Shown here: piece after piece, positions 12,283-23,163 of the stretch
How the letters are laid out: every line of letters starts with the position of its first letter
How positions within the stretch are numbered: position 1 is the stretch's first letter
DNA from: Pyropia haitanensis
Taxonomy: Eukaryota > Rhodophyta > Bangiophyceae > Bangiales > Bangiaceae
NCBI GenBank assembly: GCA_008729055.1
Contig: SDUX01000002.1
Span: forward strand, 5,483,874 to 5,547,873
Reading direction: 5' to 3'
Length of the DNA: 64,000 bases
Translations under genes and position numbers: made by a program
Notes under the pieces: model-generated
What the model saw: the letters and a program-made list of their open reading frames with translations, nothing else
Told to the model about the DNA's origin: nothing
Databases searched by the model: none

Positions 12283-12302
12283 AATCCCAAGGCTGGTATT
12301 AT
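12283..12302 (-). repeat. right 20-bp end of palindrome
   Basis: Exact reverse complement of 4841-4860. It is flanked inside by a second inverted GGGATTCTGGACC copy at about 12264. Confidence 0.8.
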
Positions 12303-12895
12303 CCTTCTTGAGTGTTTGGGCGGCTCGCGGGCTCGGCCGGTTCGCCCGCCACCAAGCGGCCCACCGCCGTGCTCGCGTGCCCTACTCTGGTTGGTCGGAC
12401 TGCGTGCCACGGGGCGAGCGAGTGCACGCGCCCTGCGTGTTCCGCGCGTGTGGCCCGGTGGAGCTGCGTCTGTGGTGGGGATCCGCGACCATCCTGGCAC
12501 GACGTGGCTCGTCCGAGGGACCAACAATGGCACTTCACAGCCCCGAGATGGAAGGCAGAGAAAAGGATCCTCGAAATCTTGTAGCTCGCGGACACCAGAG
12601 AGAAGAAATTATGCAAGTAGTGCGCATTGAATTGCTGTAGCCGTTTCTGTTGATGTGTAATTTCATGGCTTCCGCTTGCAGTCTTGGTACGTACGCACCG
12701 TCATCGTCTTCGCAGGTAAGGCTTTATTGCCCTTCGACGTTCACCCCCTTTGGCGGGTGCTCTGCCGTCGGGCTGGCCCGCTTCCTGACGGTTGACTGCT
12801 AGTGCTGCCTGGGCCCTCGTTGCCCCCCTGCTGTCTCCGCCAGCCGCGTTTTCTCCCTTCGCCCTTCACATCTGGTTCCCGCTCAAGCGTGGCCG
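12303..12895. other. upstream region of IPP isomerase
   Basis: No gene is seen. It includes a short AT-richer patch (12600-12720) with a possible splice-like CAG/GTAAGG at about 12714-12720, so a 5' untranslated exon of the following gene is possible but unproven. Confidence 0.35.
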
Positions 12896-13851
12896 ATGCT
12901 GCGCCTGCTAAGCAGTCGGCTTCTCGGGACCCCTCTGTGCCCACCACTTGGTCTTCTTCACCGCAGCCGGCCGCCTCATCCATCTGTGTATCGCACCATG
13001 GCTTCTGCAGTCGACAGTGACGCCGCAACCGCCACCGCTGTCTCCCCAGCCTCCGCCGCCGCGGCGGCGGCGTTGGCCGACGCCGACGCGGAGCAGGCGC
13101 GGCTGATGTCTGAGCGCGTCCTCCTTGTCGACGATGACGACGTCATCATTGGCAGTGCATCCAAAGTCGACGCCCACCTCCTGTCTGGGGGCCTGCCCCT
13201 CCACCGCGCCTTCTCCGTCTTCCTCTTTGACGCCGACCGCCGGCTGTGCCTGCAGCGGCGGGCGGCGACCAAGCTGACCTTCCCTGGCTACTGGACCAAT
13301 ACGTGCTGCTCGCACCCGCTGGCGGGTGGCGCCGAGACGGACGGCGTGGGGGGCGCCGCCGTCGCGGCGGTGCGGAAGCTGGGCCACGAGCTGGGCATCG
13401 CCGCGGGGGGGGACCGCGGCATCGCCGTGGACGACCTGGTGTACATGACGCGGGTGCACTACCGGGCGGCCAGTGGAGGAGCGGTTGGGCGGCAAGTGGT
13501 GGGGGGGGTACCAAGGCGGCTACTGCTGCCGTGGGGGACGGCGGGGCGGACCTGCCCGCGGCGGCCGCCGCGGCGGGCGCCGTCTGGGGCGAGCACGAAA
13601 TCGACTATGTCTTTGTGTCGACCAAGGCCGTGGACCTGGTACCCGAGCCGAATGAGGTGTCGGAGGTTGCCTGGGTCGGCCCCGACCGCCTGCGCTCGAT
13701 GCTCAATGGCGACGACGGGGTGGCCGTCACCCCCTGGTGCCGCGCGATTGCTGAGCGATTTGTGTTTGAGTGGTGGCCCAAGGTGGGCGACCGGGCGGCG
13801 CTGGTGGCCGACCGGGATGCGGACACCATCCACCGGTTTGGGGACTGTTGA
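12896..13851 (+). CDS. isopentenyl-diphosphate delta-isomerase (type I)
   Basis: Interconverts IPP and DMAPP in isoprenoid synthesis. The Nudix-fold enzyme is recognised by RAFSVFLFD, the catalytic-Cys segment WTNTCCSHPL, the Nudix-like AVRKLGHELGI, TRVHYRA, and WGEHEIDYVF with the catalytic/metal Glu residues. Two starts are plausible: ATG 12896 adds a basic, hydrophobic leader (MLRLLSSRLLGTPL) like an organellar transit peptide, and ATG 12998 (MASAVDSD) gives a soluble form. This hints at dual targeting. The reading frame shifts at the G run 13501-13508: the N-terminal part reads in one frame to QVVGG and the rest, from about KAATAAVGDGG, in another. A homopolymer error is the simplest explanation. 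The stop is at 13849-13851. The first-to-last length is about 318 residues, including an Ala-rich N-terminal linker. Confidence 0.9.
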
Positions 13852-14267
13852 TCGGGGAGGGAGAGCAGGGGGGGTGAGCGGTGCGCGCGCGCACCGCACG
13901 CACACACTGGGGGGCGCGGGGGAATAGGATGTCAACTGATTGTGGACCAGATGCTCTGCCAGACGATGCTTTGGTCACCGCGCAGCAAGCGTAACGGCAC
14001 GGGTAGACGCTCGTCGCGTAGAGGATCCTCACACAACAGCCGAGACTGACGTCCACGAGAACACGAGCTGCTGATATGGCCACTGTTCGCCACTGCTGCG
14101 GAAAAAAAACACGACTCGCAGACTGGCCGTAGCGACACAACAGGCGATAGACCACCAGAGCGGAGCAGGCGTCGGTGTCGAGAGATCGGCTGCTGCGCAC
14201 ACGCATGACACGGGAGAGAGAACCAAGTATATTGAGCAGAGCACACCTAGAGAGCACAAACGGGTTT

Positions 14268-15566
14268 TCATTCCTCATCGTCGGCCGCAGCCTCCATCGC
14301 CGCCTTGATCTTGTCGCGAACGTTCTGCTGGCGCTGCGCGAGAGAGATCTTCGTCTGGTTCCGCTTCTTATGCTCCGTCGTCGTCTTCTCCTTCTTAGTG
14401 AAGCTCGGGTCCGCCCGGATGGCCTCGTGGGCGCTCGTGTAAATGTCCTCAATGTCCTCGGGCTTGATGCCAGCCGCAATGTACTGGCTGAACTGGACCT
14501 TGAACTTGTCCGGGTCCTCCTCCTCCAGCTCCTCCATGAACTCAGCCACGTGGGTGCCGAGGATGCGCTTCTTCAGCTCCTCAGACGAAAAGCCCTCGTC
14601 CTTGGTCCACGCGGGGAAGCGCTTCTCATTGTGCGGCACGTTCATGCCGCCGTCAACGGCGCCCTTCATCACCGCAAACACCTTCTTCCCCGTGGTGGTG
14701 GAGCTCAGGCCAACGTCCAGCAGGGCCTTGAAAGGCCGGCGGTTGCCCTCCTCCTCAATCTCATACATCTCCCCGTCCGCCTCCTCCTTGCCCGTGTAGA
14801 TGTCCGCGAGGCCCACCTTGACGAGCATCCGCCGGGCAATCAGCAGCCCCACCGCGTACGCGGCAGCATAGTTGGTAAGCCCCAACTTGATGCCATAGCG
14901 GGGGAGCTCGTGCGCGTACGCCGCGCACAGAACCTCATCGCCAACCAGCTTCGCCGCCACAATCTGGCACACAATATCGCTGCGCACGAGAACGAGGTAG
15001 AGCGACGGACCGGCACCCCCCAGACAAGTCATAAAAAAAAAAAAAACGAGTGCAGTGACGCACCTCACGCGGGATAAGCAATGTAGAACAGTCCCGTCAG
15101 CTGCACCGTCCAGCTACACACGGCAAACAGCATTGCATGGCACCCACCAACCAGGTCACGCACGGAACGGCACGAACGAGGTGCGCACAGACACGGCAGG
15201 GGCACCCACCCGTGCACGAAGCAGACCAGAAAACGCCACGATCCCCACCGCTCGCCCAGGTGCCGCCGAGCGCTCGGGCGCCAGACTGTCGGGCAGAGTC
15301 CCCCTCGCCCACCCGTGCAGCCCATCCTCTGCCCAGCGCCATCAGCAGGCAATCCCAATCGCGGTGATCCCCAGACATGGCCCCACAACGTACCGGTTGG
15401 AGAAGCGCACGACCAGGCGGTACTTGGGCGAGTTGTGCTTGCGCTTGTCCTGCGTGATCAGCCGCTTCCGAGCATAGTAATCCGTCTTCCCTTCGCGGCG
15501 ACGGCGCCACTTAACCTGGTACCGCTTATGGTACGACTTGGTCTTGACGTTCTTCTTCAGCACCAT
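14268..15566 (-). CDS. RPL5: 60S ribosomal protein L5 (uL18)
   Basis: Large-subunit protein that binds 5S rRNA. Exon 1 is 15566-15394 and exon 2 is 14979-14268; a GT-AG intron at 15393-14980 (414 nt; gtacgt...gcgcag) splits an Arg codon. The joined protein has 294 residues, close to the family's roughly 297. Exon 1 holds [20 protein letters not shown] and [11 protein letters not shown]. Exon 2 opens with DIVCQIV and continues with [14 protein letters not shown] and [18 protein letters not shown] segments, then [19 protein letters not shown] and an acidic C-terminus (AAADDEE). There is no frameshift, unlike most neighbours, and codon use is smooth. It is divergently oriented to the SKA1 gene. 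Confidence 0.97.
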
Positions 15567-16817
15567 GGTGGCGACCGCGGGTGCGCCGGCGCCGGTACCA
15601 GGAACAGCGACGCGGGCCGATGTTGTGCGCTGTGCGGGGGCGGGAGCTGGGTGCGTCGACGTCGACGGCTCCCACCATCAGCGCCGGATTGCCGGCCGAT
15701 CGGCGGGATGCTCCAGTCCAGCCCAGAACGGATCGATCGCAACGTTTCAAAGTAGCCCACCAGAAACGAGTGGGCTGTATCCCAAACATGACAACTGTCC
15801 TTGACATGATCCTTCTTCATATTGTACTTGATCTTCGACACCCGCTTTGGCAATTGTAATTGAGCTAGGTGCACGCGGTCTTTATGGTGCACTGACGATG
15901 ACGCTGCCCCAGCAGCCGCTACGGCGGCGGCGCCAAGAGCAGTTGCCTCTATTGGCAAACGAATGCAAAGGCAGCCCCCGCCCGGAGAACAGCCCATCGG
16001 TGTACCGGCCGCGTCCGCCTCGGAGGGTGGGGGCGGGGGAGCGCGCGTCACCGACGCCACCAACCACGTGCACAGCTGCGCCGTTGTCCATCCCGTCGCT
16101 CGCGGGGCGACGGCCGCTCCACGGCGTACGACCGTGCCTCCAAGCCACCGCCGTTGGTGGAGGGAGGGGAGGTGGCTGCAGCCACCCTCACGCACCGTCG
16201 CTGCTGTCGCCGCCGTCGGCCTCCACCACTGGTACCCCCTCCTTTCACGACAGCAGTAGGCCCGGAGGGCAGTGACGGGGGTCTCTTCCTCCCACCACCG
16301 CCATCGTGCGCGTGGAGGGGCATCGGCAGGCCACTCATTGCAGGGGGGGGGGGTGGAGCTGGACCGCCGTGGATCGGCCGCCGGGGGAAGCGCCATGCCG
16401 ATGTGTCCCTACAGTTTGAATGTTCAAACGTCCCCCCTGGAGGCCCTTTGAAACATGGCCTCCCATAAATCCTCCTAAGTATCGGTCACCCGCACCAAGA
16501 TCGCTGCTGCGTGTTTTTTGTCGCGCACAGGGCACAACCCCCGGCGGTCTGCAAGGGGCAGCCAACCCTACCACCCCGGCAGGCTGGCGTCTCGCTCCCC
16601 TTGTCGTTGACGGTGGCGCTGCCGCTGCCGCCGTGTCCGCCGCTGTTGGCGTTTCTCCTGCGCCTGTTCGTACGCACCCCCTCGCTCTCCTGGTCCTTGC
16701 CCTACTGTTCCTGTCCTCGCCAGTCTTCATCGGCCCTCCGTATCCCAGCTGCGTGCCCACCTCGTCTCCTTCCCACCCCCCCCCCCCCCCCCCCCCGTCT
16801 TCCCGTTTTGCTCAACG
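15567..16817. other. divergent intergenic region (RPL5 / SKA1)
   Basis: No gene is seen. It must hold the promoters of RPL5 (leftward) and SKA1 (rightward). A T-rich/AT-rich patch lies at 15780-15880. A long C run (16777-16797) and further C runs lie just before and after the SKA1 start. Confidence 0.4.
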
Positions 16818-17872
16818 ATGCCCCCCCCCGCCCCCCCCCCCCCACCCCCCACCCCCCCCCCCCCCCCCCGCCGCCGCCCTCCTCTCCACCTGGCACGACG
16901 GCGTGACCGCCGCGACGGCCCACCTCGCCGCCCTGTCCGCCCTCCGCACCCACCCCGCCGACGCCGCGACGCGGGCGGCGATGGCGCCCGCCCTCGCCGC
17001 CGCGGCGGCGAGCGTCGCCGCCGCCGAAGGGGCGCTCGCCTCCCTCCGCGCCGCCGTTGCCGACGCCGAGGCCGACGCCGCCGCCGCCGAGGCGACCGAG
17101 GCCGCCGTCGCCGCGCTGCGGCGGCGGGTGGAGGCCGTGGGGGGGGCCCTCCCGCCGCCGGCAATGCTGTACACGCCGCTCGGCAAGGGCGTTTTTGGGG
17201 GGGTCGGCGGCAGGGGGGGGTCCCCGACCGCCGTCGCCGCCGCCGCGGCGGCCGCCCCACCCGCGGCGGCGGCGGCGGCGGCGGCGGCAGCACCAGCGGC
17301 GGCACCAGCAGCAGCTGCGCCGGTGGCGGCGGCACCGGCGGCAGCGGCGGCACCGGCGGCGGCAGCAGCGGCAGCGGCGGCGGCAGCAGCGGCAGCGGCG
17401 GACCTCCCCCCCCCGGCGGCGGCCCCCCCCGGCGGCGTCCCGCGGCGGCGGCCCGGGGTGGCGGCGCCCCCCCCCCCGCCCCCCCCCCCCCACCATCCCG
17501 CCCGTCTCCGAAGCGGCCATCGCGGCGGCCCCCCAGTACATCCGCGGGCGGCTGACGGCGGCCAAAGTCGGGGCCGTCGCCGCCGCCCTCACCGCCGCCC
17601 TCGGGTGGAAGTACGCGCTCCTCCGCCGCCGCGGCGGGGCGGTGTCGCCCGCCGACGCGGCCGCGCGGGAGGCGCTGGAGGTGGTGGACAAGGCCGACAC
17701 GGGCGGCCGCCCGTACGTGACGGAGGGCGACGTCCGCCGGTGGGGGGGGGTGAAGCTGGACGCGGCGTGGAAGGGCGGCGTTGGGATGCTGCGGCACGTG
17801 GGGAGTATTAAGGAGGTGCGGGGGGGGGGGGGGAAGGTCAAGGCGTGGCTCGTAATGACGGGGGGGGAGTGA
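16818..17872 (+). CDS. SKA1: SKA1-like kinetochore microtubule-binding protein
   Basis: Homologue of spindle and kinetochore-associated protein 1. The C-terminal domain (about 17500-17860) matches the family winged-helix microtubule-binding domain: AAPQYIRGRLTAAKVGAVAA, then KYALL, YVTEGDV, and KGGVGMLRHVGSIKEVRGG. The N-terminal part (about 16870-17160) is a long Ala-rich helix suited to the coiled-coil SKA core, with LLSTWHDGVTAATAHLAAL. A poly-Ala linker joins the two. ATG 16818 is followed directly by C runs, and two frame changes are needed, one in the C runs just after the start (16819-16870) and one in the C runs at 17461-17490. Both are probably length errors. The family assignment of the C-terminal domain is strong; the N-terminus is weaker. 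It converges with the TAF1A-like gene. Confidence 0.8.
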
Positions 17873-18086
17873 CCGTTTGGGGGGGGGGGGGGGGGGGGAG
17901 TGGGGGGGGGGGGACGGGGAGGAGGGGCTGCCGAGAGGGGACACGCGCGGCGCGCGGCGCCCGCGCCACGCCCCCCGGCTGCGTCGGTCGTTTGCTCTTT
18001 TTTTTTTTTTTTTCCCGCTGCGTGGGCCCCTCAAACCATTGTCCCCGCGACGGCCACCCGCGTGCCGCCCGCGGCGGGCCGCCACG

Positions 18087-18202
18087 CTACGGGCTGCCCC
18101 GCCGCTCCCGCTGCTCCCGCCGCCGCCGCGCGTGCGACGGCAGGCGTGGCCGGTCGCCACCGCCGCCGCCGCCACCGCCGCCGCCGCCGCCACCGCCGCC
18201 GT

Positions 18203-18233
<31 letters not shown>

Positions 18234-19102
18234 GCCGTCGCCGCCGCCGCCGCCGCCGCCGCCGCCCGCCGAGCGCGAGCGGGACCGCCCGCCGCCCGTG
18301 CCGCGGTCGCCGTCCGCGGCGCGACGGCGGCCACGGCGGTCACGGCGGTCGCGGCGGTCACGGCGGTCGCGGCGGTCGCCGCCGCCGCCGCCGCCGTCGC
18401 CGGCCGCGTCACTGGCGGCGGCGTCGGCACCCCCGCCGTCGGCACCACCACCGCCGCGGCGGCACCGCCGGTCGCCGCCGCGCTCACGGCGGTCGCGGCG
18501 GGTGCCGCGGCGGCCGCCGCCCACACCCGCCCCGCCGCGGCCGCCCGCGGCGGCCGCGCCAGCGCCAGCCGCCGCCGCCGCCCCACCGGCCGCGTCGGCG
18601 GCCGCGTCGGCGGCGCCGCCGCCGCCGCCGCCCCGCCCGCCCAGTGGCGGCGGCGGCGGCGACGGCGACAGCCGCCGCGGCAGCGCCCGCGGCGGCGGCA
18701 ACGACCGCGGCGGCAGCGGCGGTGGTGGTGGCGGCGGCGGTGGTGGCGGCGGCGGCGGTGGTGGCGGCGGCGGGGGAGGCCGCGTGCCGAGCACCGCCGC
18801 GACGGCGGCAACGTACCCCCCCGCCCCCCCCCCGGCGCGCCCCAGAAACGCCGCCGCCACCGCCGCCTTGGCGCGCAGCGTGGCGGCGGCGGCGGGGGGC
18901 ACCCCCCCCCGCCCCCCCCCCCCCCCACCCCCCCCCCCCACCGTCGACACGCGGCCACCTCGGCGGCGACGCGGCGCCCCCCCCCCCCAAACACGTACGC
19001 CGGCCACCAGCCGCGGCGGCCGTCGGCCACCCACAGGCGGTGGACGAGCGCCGCCGCCGCGGCGGCGGCCGGCGGCGGCGGCGGCGGGCGCGTCGCGGCA
19101 GC

Positions 19103-19138
<36 letters not shown>

Positions 19139-19715
19139 GACGGCGGCGGCGAGCGCGGCCCACGCGGCGGCCGCGTCGGCGGTGGCAACGCCGCCGCCGG
19201 GCGGCCGGCCGCCGTCGGCAACGTCGAGCTGCCGCGCCGCCGCGATGGCCGCGGCGGTGGCGGCGGCGGTGGCGGCGGCCGCGGCGGTCGGCGCGGGCGG
19301 CGGGGGCGTGGCGGCGGCGGCGGTGGCCGCCGCCGCCGCCACCGCCGCGACGGCGGTGGGCGTAAACGGGTCGGCCGCGGCGGCGGCGGCAGCGTCGGCG
19401 GCGGTGGCGCCGGTGGCGGCGGCGGCGGCGGCGAGGCAGTACGGGTCGACGGGGGCGCCCCCCCCCCCCCCCGCGACGGCGGGCGCCCCCCCCCGGCCCG
19501 CCACGCGGAGCGCGTCGAGCGCCTCGGCCGCCGCGGCGGGCGGCAGCGCCGCGGCGAGCGCGCGGGCGGCGGCGCCGCCGCCGCCCGTCGCGACCGCCCA
19601 CCGCAGGTCGCCGACGGCGATCGCGGCGGCCGTGTCGGCCGCCCGCGCCGCCGCCGCGGGCGCCGCCGCCGCCACCCCGCCCCGCCCACCGCCCGACCGC
19701 CCGGCGGCACCCGCC

Positions 19716-19756
<41 letters not shown>

Positions 19757-20856
19757 GAGGTTGCCAAGGACGGTAGCGACGGCGGGCCAGCGCAGCACGT
19801 CGGCGCCGCCATACTCCCGCACCGCCCGCACCGCCGCGTCGGGCGGCGCGGTGCGGGCGGCGGCGACGGCGAGCGACAGCAGCGCCGTTGGCCGGACGGT
19901 GGGGTGGACGCCCGACGCGGACGCGCGGAGGATGGCGGTGAGGAAGGTGGCGAGCGGCGTCGCGCGGGCGGCCGTGGGGGGGGCGACGGCGGCCGCCGCC
20001 GCCGCCGCCGCCGCCGCCGCCCCACCCGCCGCCGCCGCGGCGGCGGTGGCGGCGGGCGGGGCGGGCGGCGGGAGGGGCTCGAGCGCGAGCAGCACCTGCG
20101 TGGCGGTGTAGAGGAGCTCCCGGGAAAAGCCGACGCGCAGCGGGTTGCCGGTGCGCCGGTAGACGCTGTGGGCGGGGGGAGGAGGGGGGGGAGGGGGGGG
20201 GGGGGGAGGGAGGGGGTAGGGGGGGGGGTCACCGCCGCGAGCCAACGCCGCCGGCGGGGGAGGGCAGACCGCAAGCGGCAGCGGCGGACGACACGAGCGG
20301 CGGGGCGTGAGTCAGCCGCCCCGCGCAGCGGCGGCGGCGATTCCGCCCCCCGCGGCGATTCCCCCCCCCGCGGCCATCCCCACGGCGGCGGCGGCGGCGG
20401 CGGCCGCCGCCGCCGGCGTCTGCGGCGGGGCGTGACGGCCCGACCCCCGCGCCGGCCACCCGCCGCACCACGGGGCCGTCCCCCCCCCCTCCCCTCCCCC
20501 CCCCCCCCCCCCCACCCCCCACCCCGCCCCCTCCCGCCCCGCCCCCCCCCGCCCCGCCCCGCAGCCCCGCCACGCCCCCGGCCGTACCGCAGCAGCGTTG
20601 GCAAACAGCGGGCGGCCCCCCCCCAGTCCCCCTCGCCGAGGCGTGCCGCCGCCGCCGCGGCGACCGCCCGCAGCGGCGCCGCGCCGAGCGCCAGGCCGCC
20701 GCCCGCGTCGGCCCGCCGCCGCCGCCGCCGCTGCCGCCGGTGGCGGCCGCCGCGGCACCCGCCGGGGGGGGGGGCGACAAAGGGGGGGAGCTCGGGGGGG
20801 GACACCCCGGCTAGCCCGTCGGTGGCGTCGTCGGTGACGCCGCCGCCACCGCCGCC

Positions 20857-20900
<44 letters not shown>

Positions 20901-21059
20901 TGCCGCCGCCGCCGCCGCCGGGGGTGCCGCCGCCGCTGCCGTCGGCGTCATCGCTGTCGGCGGCGGCGCCGCTGTCGGTGGTGCTCGGCCCGTCGCTGTC
21001 GTTGTCGGTGGTGTCGCCTGGGGGGGGGGGGTGCGCGGGCGCTTGTGCCACCGCGGCAT
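18087..21059 (-). CDS. TAF1A-like RNA polymerase I factor, low-complexity-rich
   Basis: Large Ala-rich helical protein whose conserved islands resemble TAF1A (SL1/TIF-IB subunit, helical repeats). Near the start is ARLGEGDWGGAARCLPTLL, like the family segment with QW..A; then YRRTGNPLRVGFSRELLYTA followed by QVLLALEP. Near the end is VHRLWVADGRRGWWPAYVF, the W..R..WWP.F signature, then LRAKAAVAAAFLGRAGGGAG. The N-terminus is acidic (DTTDNDSD) with poly-Gly. The C-terminus is an unusual RD/RS-rich tail (repeated RRD at about 18300-18370) ending SHARRRREQRERRGSP. Several frame changes at G/C runs are required (about 21020-21030, 20480-20640, 20160-20230, 18900-18990). The start at 21059 (MPRWHKRP) is a choice. 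The assignment rests on short motifs only. Confidence 0.5.
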
Positions 21060-21140
21060 GGCGCGGGTGCTCGGACGCCGAGGGGAGGGGCGAGGGAGAG
21101 GTGGGGGCGAGCGGGGGGTAGAGGCAACAACTGGTCGACC

Positions 21141-21160
21141 GCGCAGTGGGGTCTAACCCG
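21141..21160 (+). repeat. left 20-bp terminal inverted repeat
   Basis: Exact inverted partner of 22651-22670. The 13-bp core GCGCAGTGGGGTC also occurs at 38551-38563 and, inverted, at 24164-24176. Confidence 0.75.
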
Positions 21161-22650
21161 TGGCCCGTGCGAGGATCAAAAATCGGGCCTTGCGGGGCGT
21201 GCACGCCGTGCAACGGGTCCGCGGAATCGCCGAATTTGACACCGTAGGGCGTTTTTTTTTTTCGCACTGGCTGCACAGGGCGCACAAAGCCCGTTTATAC
21301 GAGTCTGGCGTCGTTCCGGAGCGTGCTGTCTTTTTCGGGTCATGGTCGGCATACTGGTGCACCTCTACGTGCTCGAGGATGTTCTCGCCACACCTGCAGC
21401 ACGTTGTAGGACGCAAGGACGCATTCGCAGTGCAAATGGTCGTCGACGCGCAGCCCGAGTGCGACGAGTGCGTCGGGCTGACGTGCGCCGTGTGCATCCG
21501 GGCAGCCGACGAATTGGAGCCGACCGTGCAAGGCCGTGGGGATTGACGGCGAATGATGTCCTCGTTCCCAACTCGAAAATACTATGTCTCCATCTCCTGA
21601 CAGAATATCATTGGCTAGGAGCCTTCGTAGGTGTGAATCCAACCGACTGACAATGCCACACCTCGGGGCTTGTCGTGTGCTTCGCCGAAACTGCGGCCGG
21701 ACGCCCACTAATTCCGAAGACGGCTTGCGCCGCGTGCGAGCAGTGCTCCCAGTGCATCGGGCGGTCGCACTCCGAGTGCGCTCAGATTTTTGCACTCCCG
21801 GGGGGTCGGAGTGCGCCCGAAACGGCTGTTTTGGGCGCACGCACTGCCGCCAGAGGTTCACGGCGCAGTGGTGTCAAACGCGCGAACGTCCGCGGATCAA
21901 ATTTTCGCCGTCTGGGCGTGCCAATGGCCGTGCAAGGGGTCGAAAACCCCCCTCCCAGGGGTCTCTGGCCACGATTTTTTGGCACGCCGACGCACGGCGC
22001 CGTACACTTTTCAGGCATGAGTTCCGGAGCACTTTTTTTTCCCAGCCGCCGTACGAGGACCCTGAAGCATGTCTACATCCTGCAGTATGTCACCGGAACC
22101 CGTGCTCGTCGTCCTCAGTCGCTACAACGTCAACAAAATGCACGTCGTCGTGCATCGCGTGCAATGCCTTGGCACGGGCTATGCACGGAGTGCACGCGGC
22201 AGCGCACGCCATTGCAAGGAGCAGTGCACACCGACGCACGCCGGGCCCCGATCTACTCCCGTTGCAACCCAATCGGCAGTAGTTGGGCGACCCCAAAGGA
22301 CGCCCTCCCTCTCAGAAATCCTGCCTCATTGCGCCGGACGGCGACGGTTTCGAGGATAGCGCCAATGACCTTGCCTCATGGTCCAGCGCAGTACACAGGC
22401 CACCCACACTTGTTGAATTGGGCCATAGTAAATAATCTGGCAGCCTGAGAGGCCGTGCACAGCTGTGTGCCAAGGCGTGCACTCTGGCGTGCACTGAGTG
22501 CAACGAGCCGTGCATCGAGTGAAAATTTTCGTGCCAAGGTTGCACGCGGCGTGCAATCGTGCTCGCCCCCCCCCCCTCTCACAAGCCCCGTCAGGGGCTA
22601 TGCACGCCGCTGCACGTTGTTCCGGCGTTCGCGGGTTTGACACCACTGCG

Positions 22651-22670
22651 CGGGTTAGACCCCACTGCGC
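22651..22670 (-). repeat. right 20-bp terminal inverted repeat
   Basis: Exact inverted partner of 21141-21160. On the minus strand it is followed directly by a diverged 19-bp tandem copy (CAGTGGTGTCAAACCCGCG). Confidence 0.75.
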
Positions 22671-23163
22671 CGGGGGGTGGTGCGAAGCGGTGGCGGCGCA
22701 GGGATCGAGCCGTACTTACGTGTCTCCGGTTTTCCTGCAACACGTGTACGCTTGCGTCTGCTGTGGGCCTCTTGACGCCGGCATCGGATCTGGGACTCAA
22801 CAATGGAAATAGTCAAACGATCGTTTGGCCGCACACCACCCAAAGTGCCGCAACCAGTGCCTGCAGCACAGGGATTCCGTCTATCTCACTCTTGACAGGA
22901 AACACTACAAGATGGGGCGATTTCAAGGGGCACGATGCGAGGAGCATGGCGCAAAGAATCATAGCCGAATGGCTCGCGTCGTACACACACCATCCATGCG
23001 CGCAACTCTGTTGCATCGCCGCCTCGCGCGGCCGCTACGGCCGCTCGCGGGCCAACCGCCAGTAGGAAACGCATGCACCAACGGCCAGCCCAATTCTTCC
23101 CCCCCCCCCCCCCCCCCCCCCCCGCATCCCCTGTTCTCCCCCCGCGCGACCCCGCTGCCCCCC

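Larger units (their letters stand above)
4841..12302. repeat. 7.5-kb diverged palindrome
   Basis: The two ends are perfect 20-bp inverted copies: 4841-4860 (ATAATACCAGCCTTGGGATT) and 12283-12302. Further matching inverted blocks lie inside at 5402-5439 versus 10542-10579 and at 7201-8275 versus 8437-9521, so the halves fold about a centre near 8.36 kb. GCC/GGC expansions of different size (5640-7075 left; 9660-10360 and 10790-11800 right) interrupt the arms. No intact gene is visible. It could be two head-to-head copies of one element, a fold-back transposon, or an old inverted duplication. I cannot see a clear target-site duplication outside 4841/12302. Confidence 0.7.
21141..22670. mobile_element. 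1.5-kb element with 20-bp inverted ends (hAT-like?)
   Basis: Perfect 20-bp inverted repeats GCGCAGTGGGGTCTAACCCG lie at 21141-21160 and, reverse-complemented, at 22651-22670. Inside the right end a second related unit (CAGTGGTGTCAAAC on the minus strand, 22635-22648) has an inverted partner at 21866-21879. CAGTGG.GTC.AAC resembles hAT-family termini. The interior, especially 21190-21220, 22130-22240 and 22450-22560, is dense in GTGCA/TGCAC words, like subterminal transposase-binding repeats. No 8-bp target duplication matches and no transposase domain is seen. It is therefore likely a non-autonomous or decayed element; the superfamily is tentative. Confidence 0.55.

Noticed and set aside
14175..15077. 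300-codon plus-strand frame
   Set aside because: It is antisense to RPL5 exon 2, which is certain.
17900..21121. 1073-codon open frame on the plus strand opposite the TAF1A-like gene
   Set aside because: It is a shadow of GCC/GGC-rich sequence giving Arg/Gly/Pro/Ala runs with no conserved islands; the minus strand carries the recognisable motifs.
21136..22675. 8-bp hAT target duplication around the inverted ends
   Set aside because: The flanks (CGACCGCG and CGCCGGGG) do not match, so the superfamily remains tentative.
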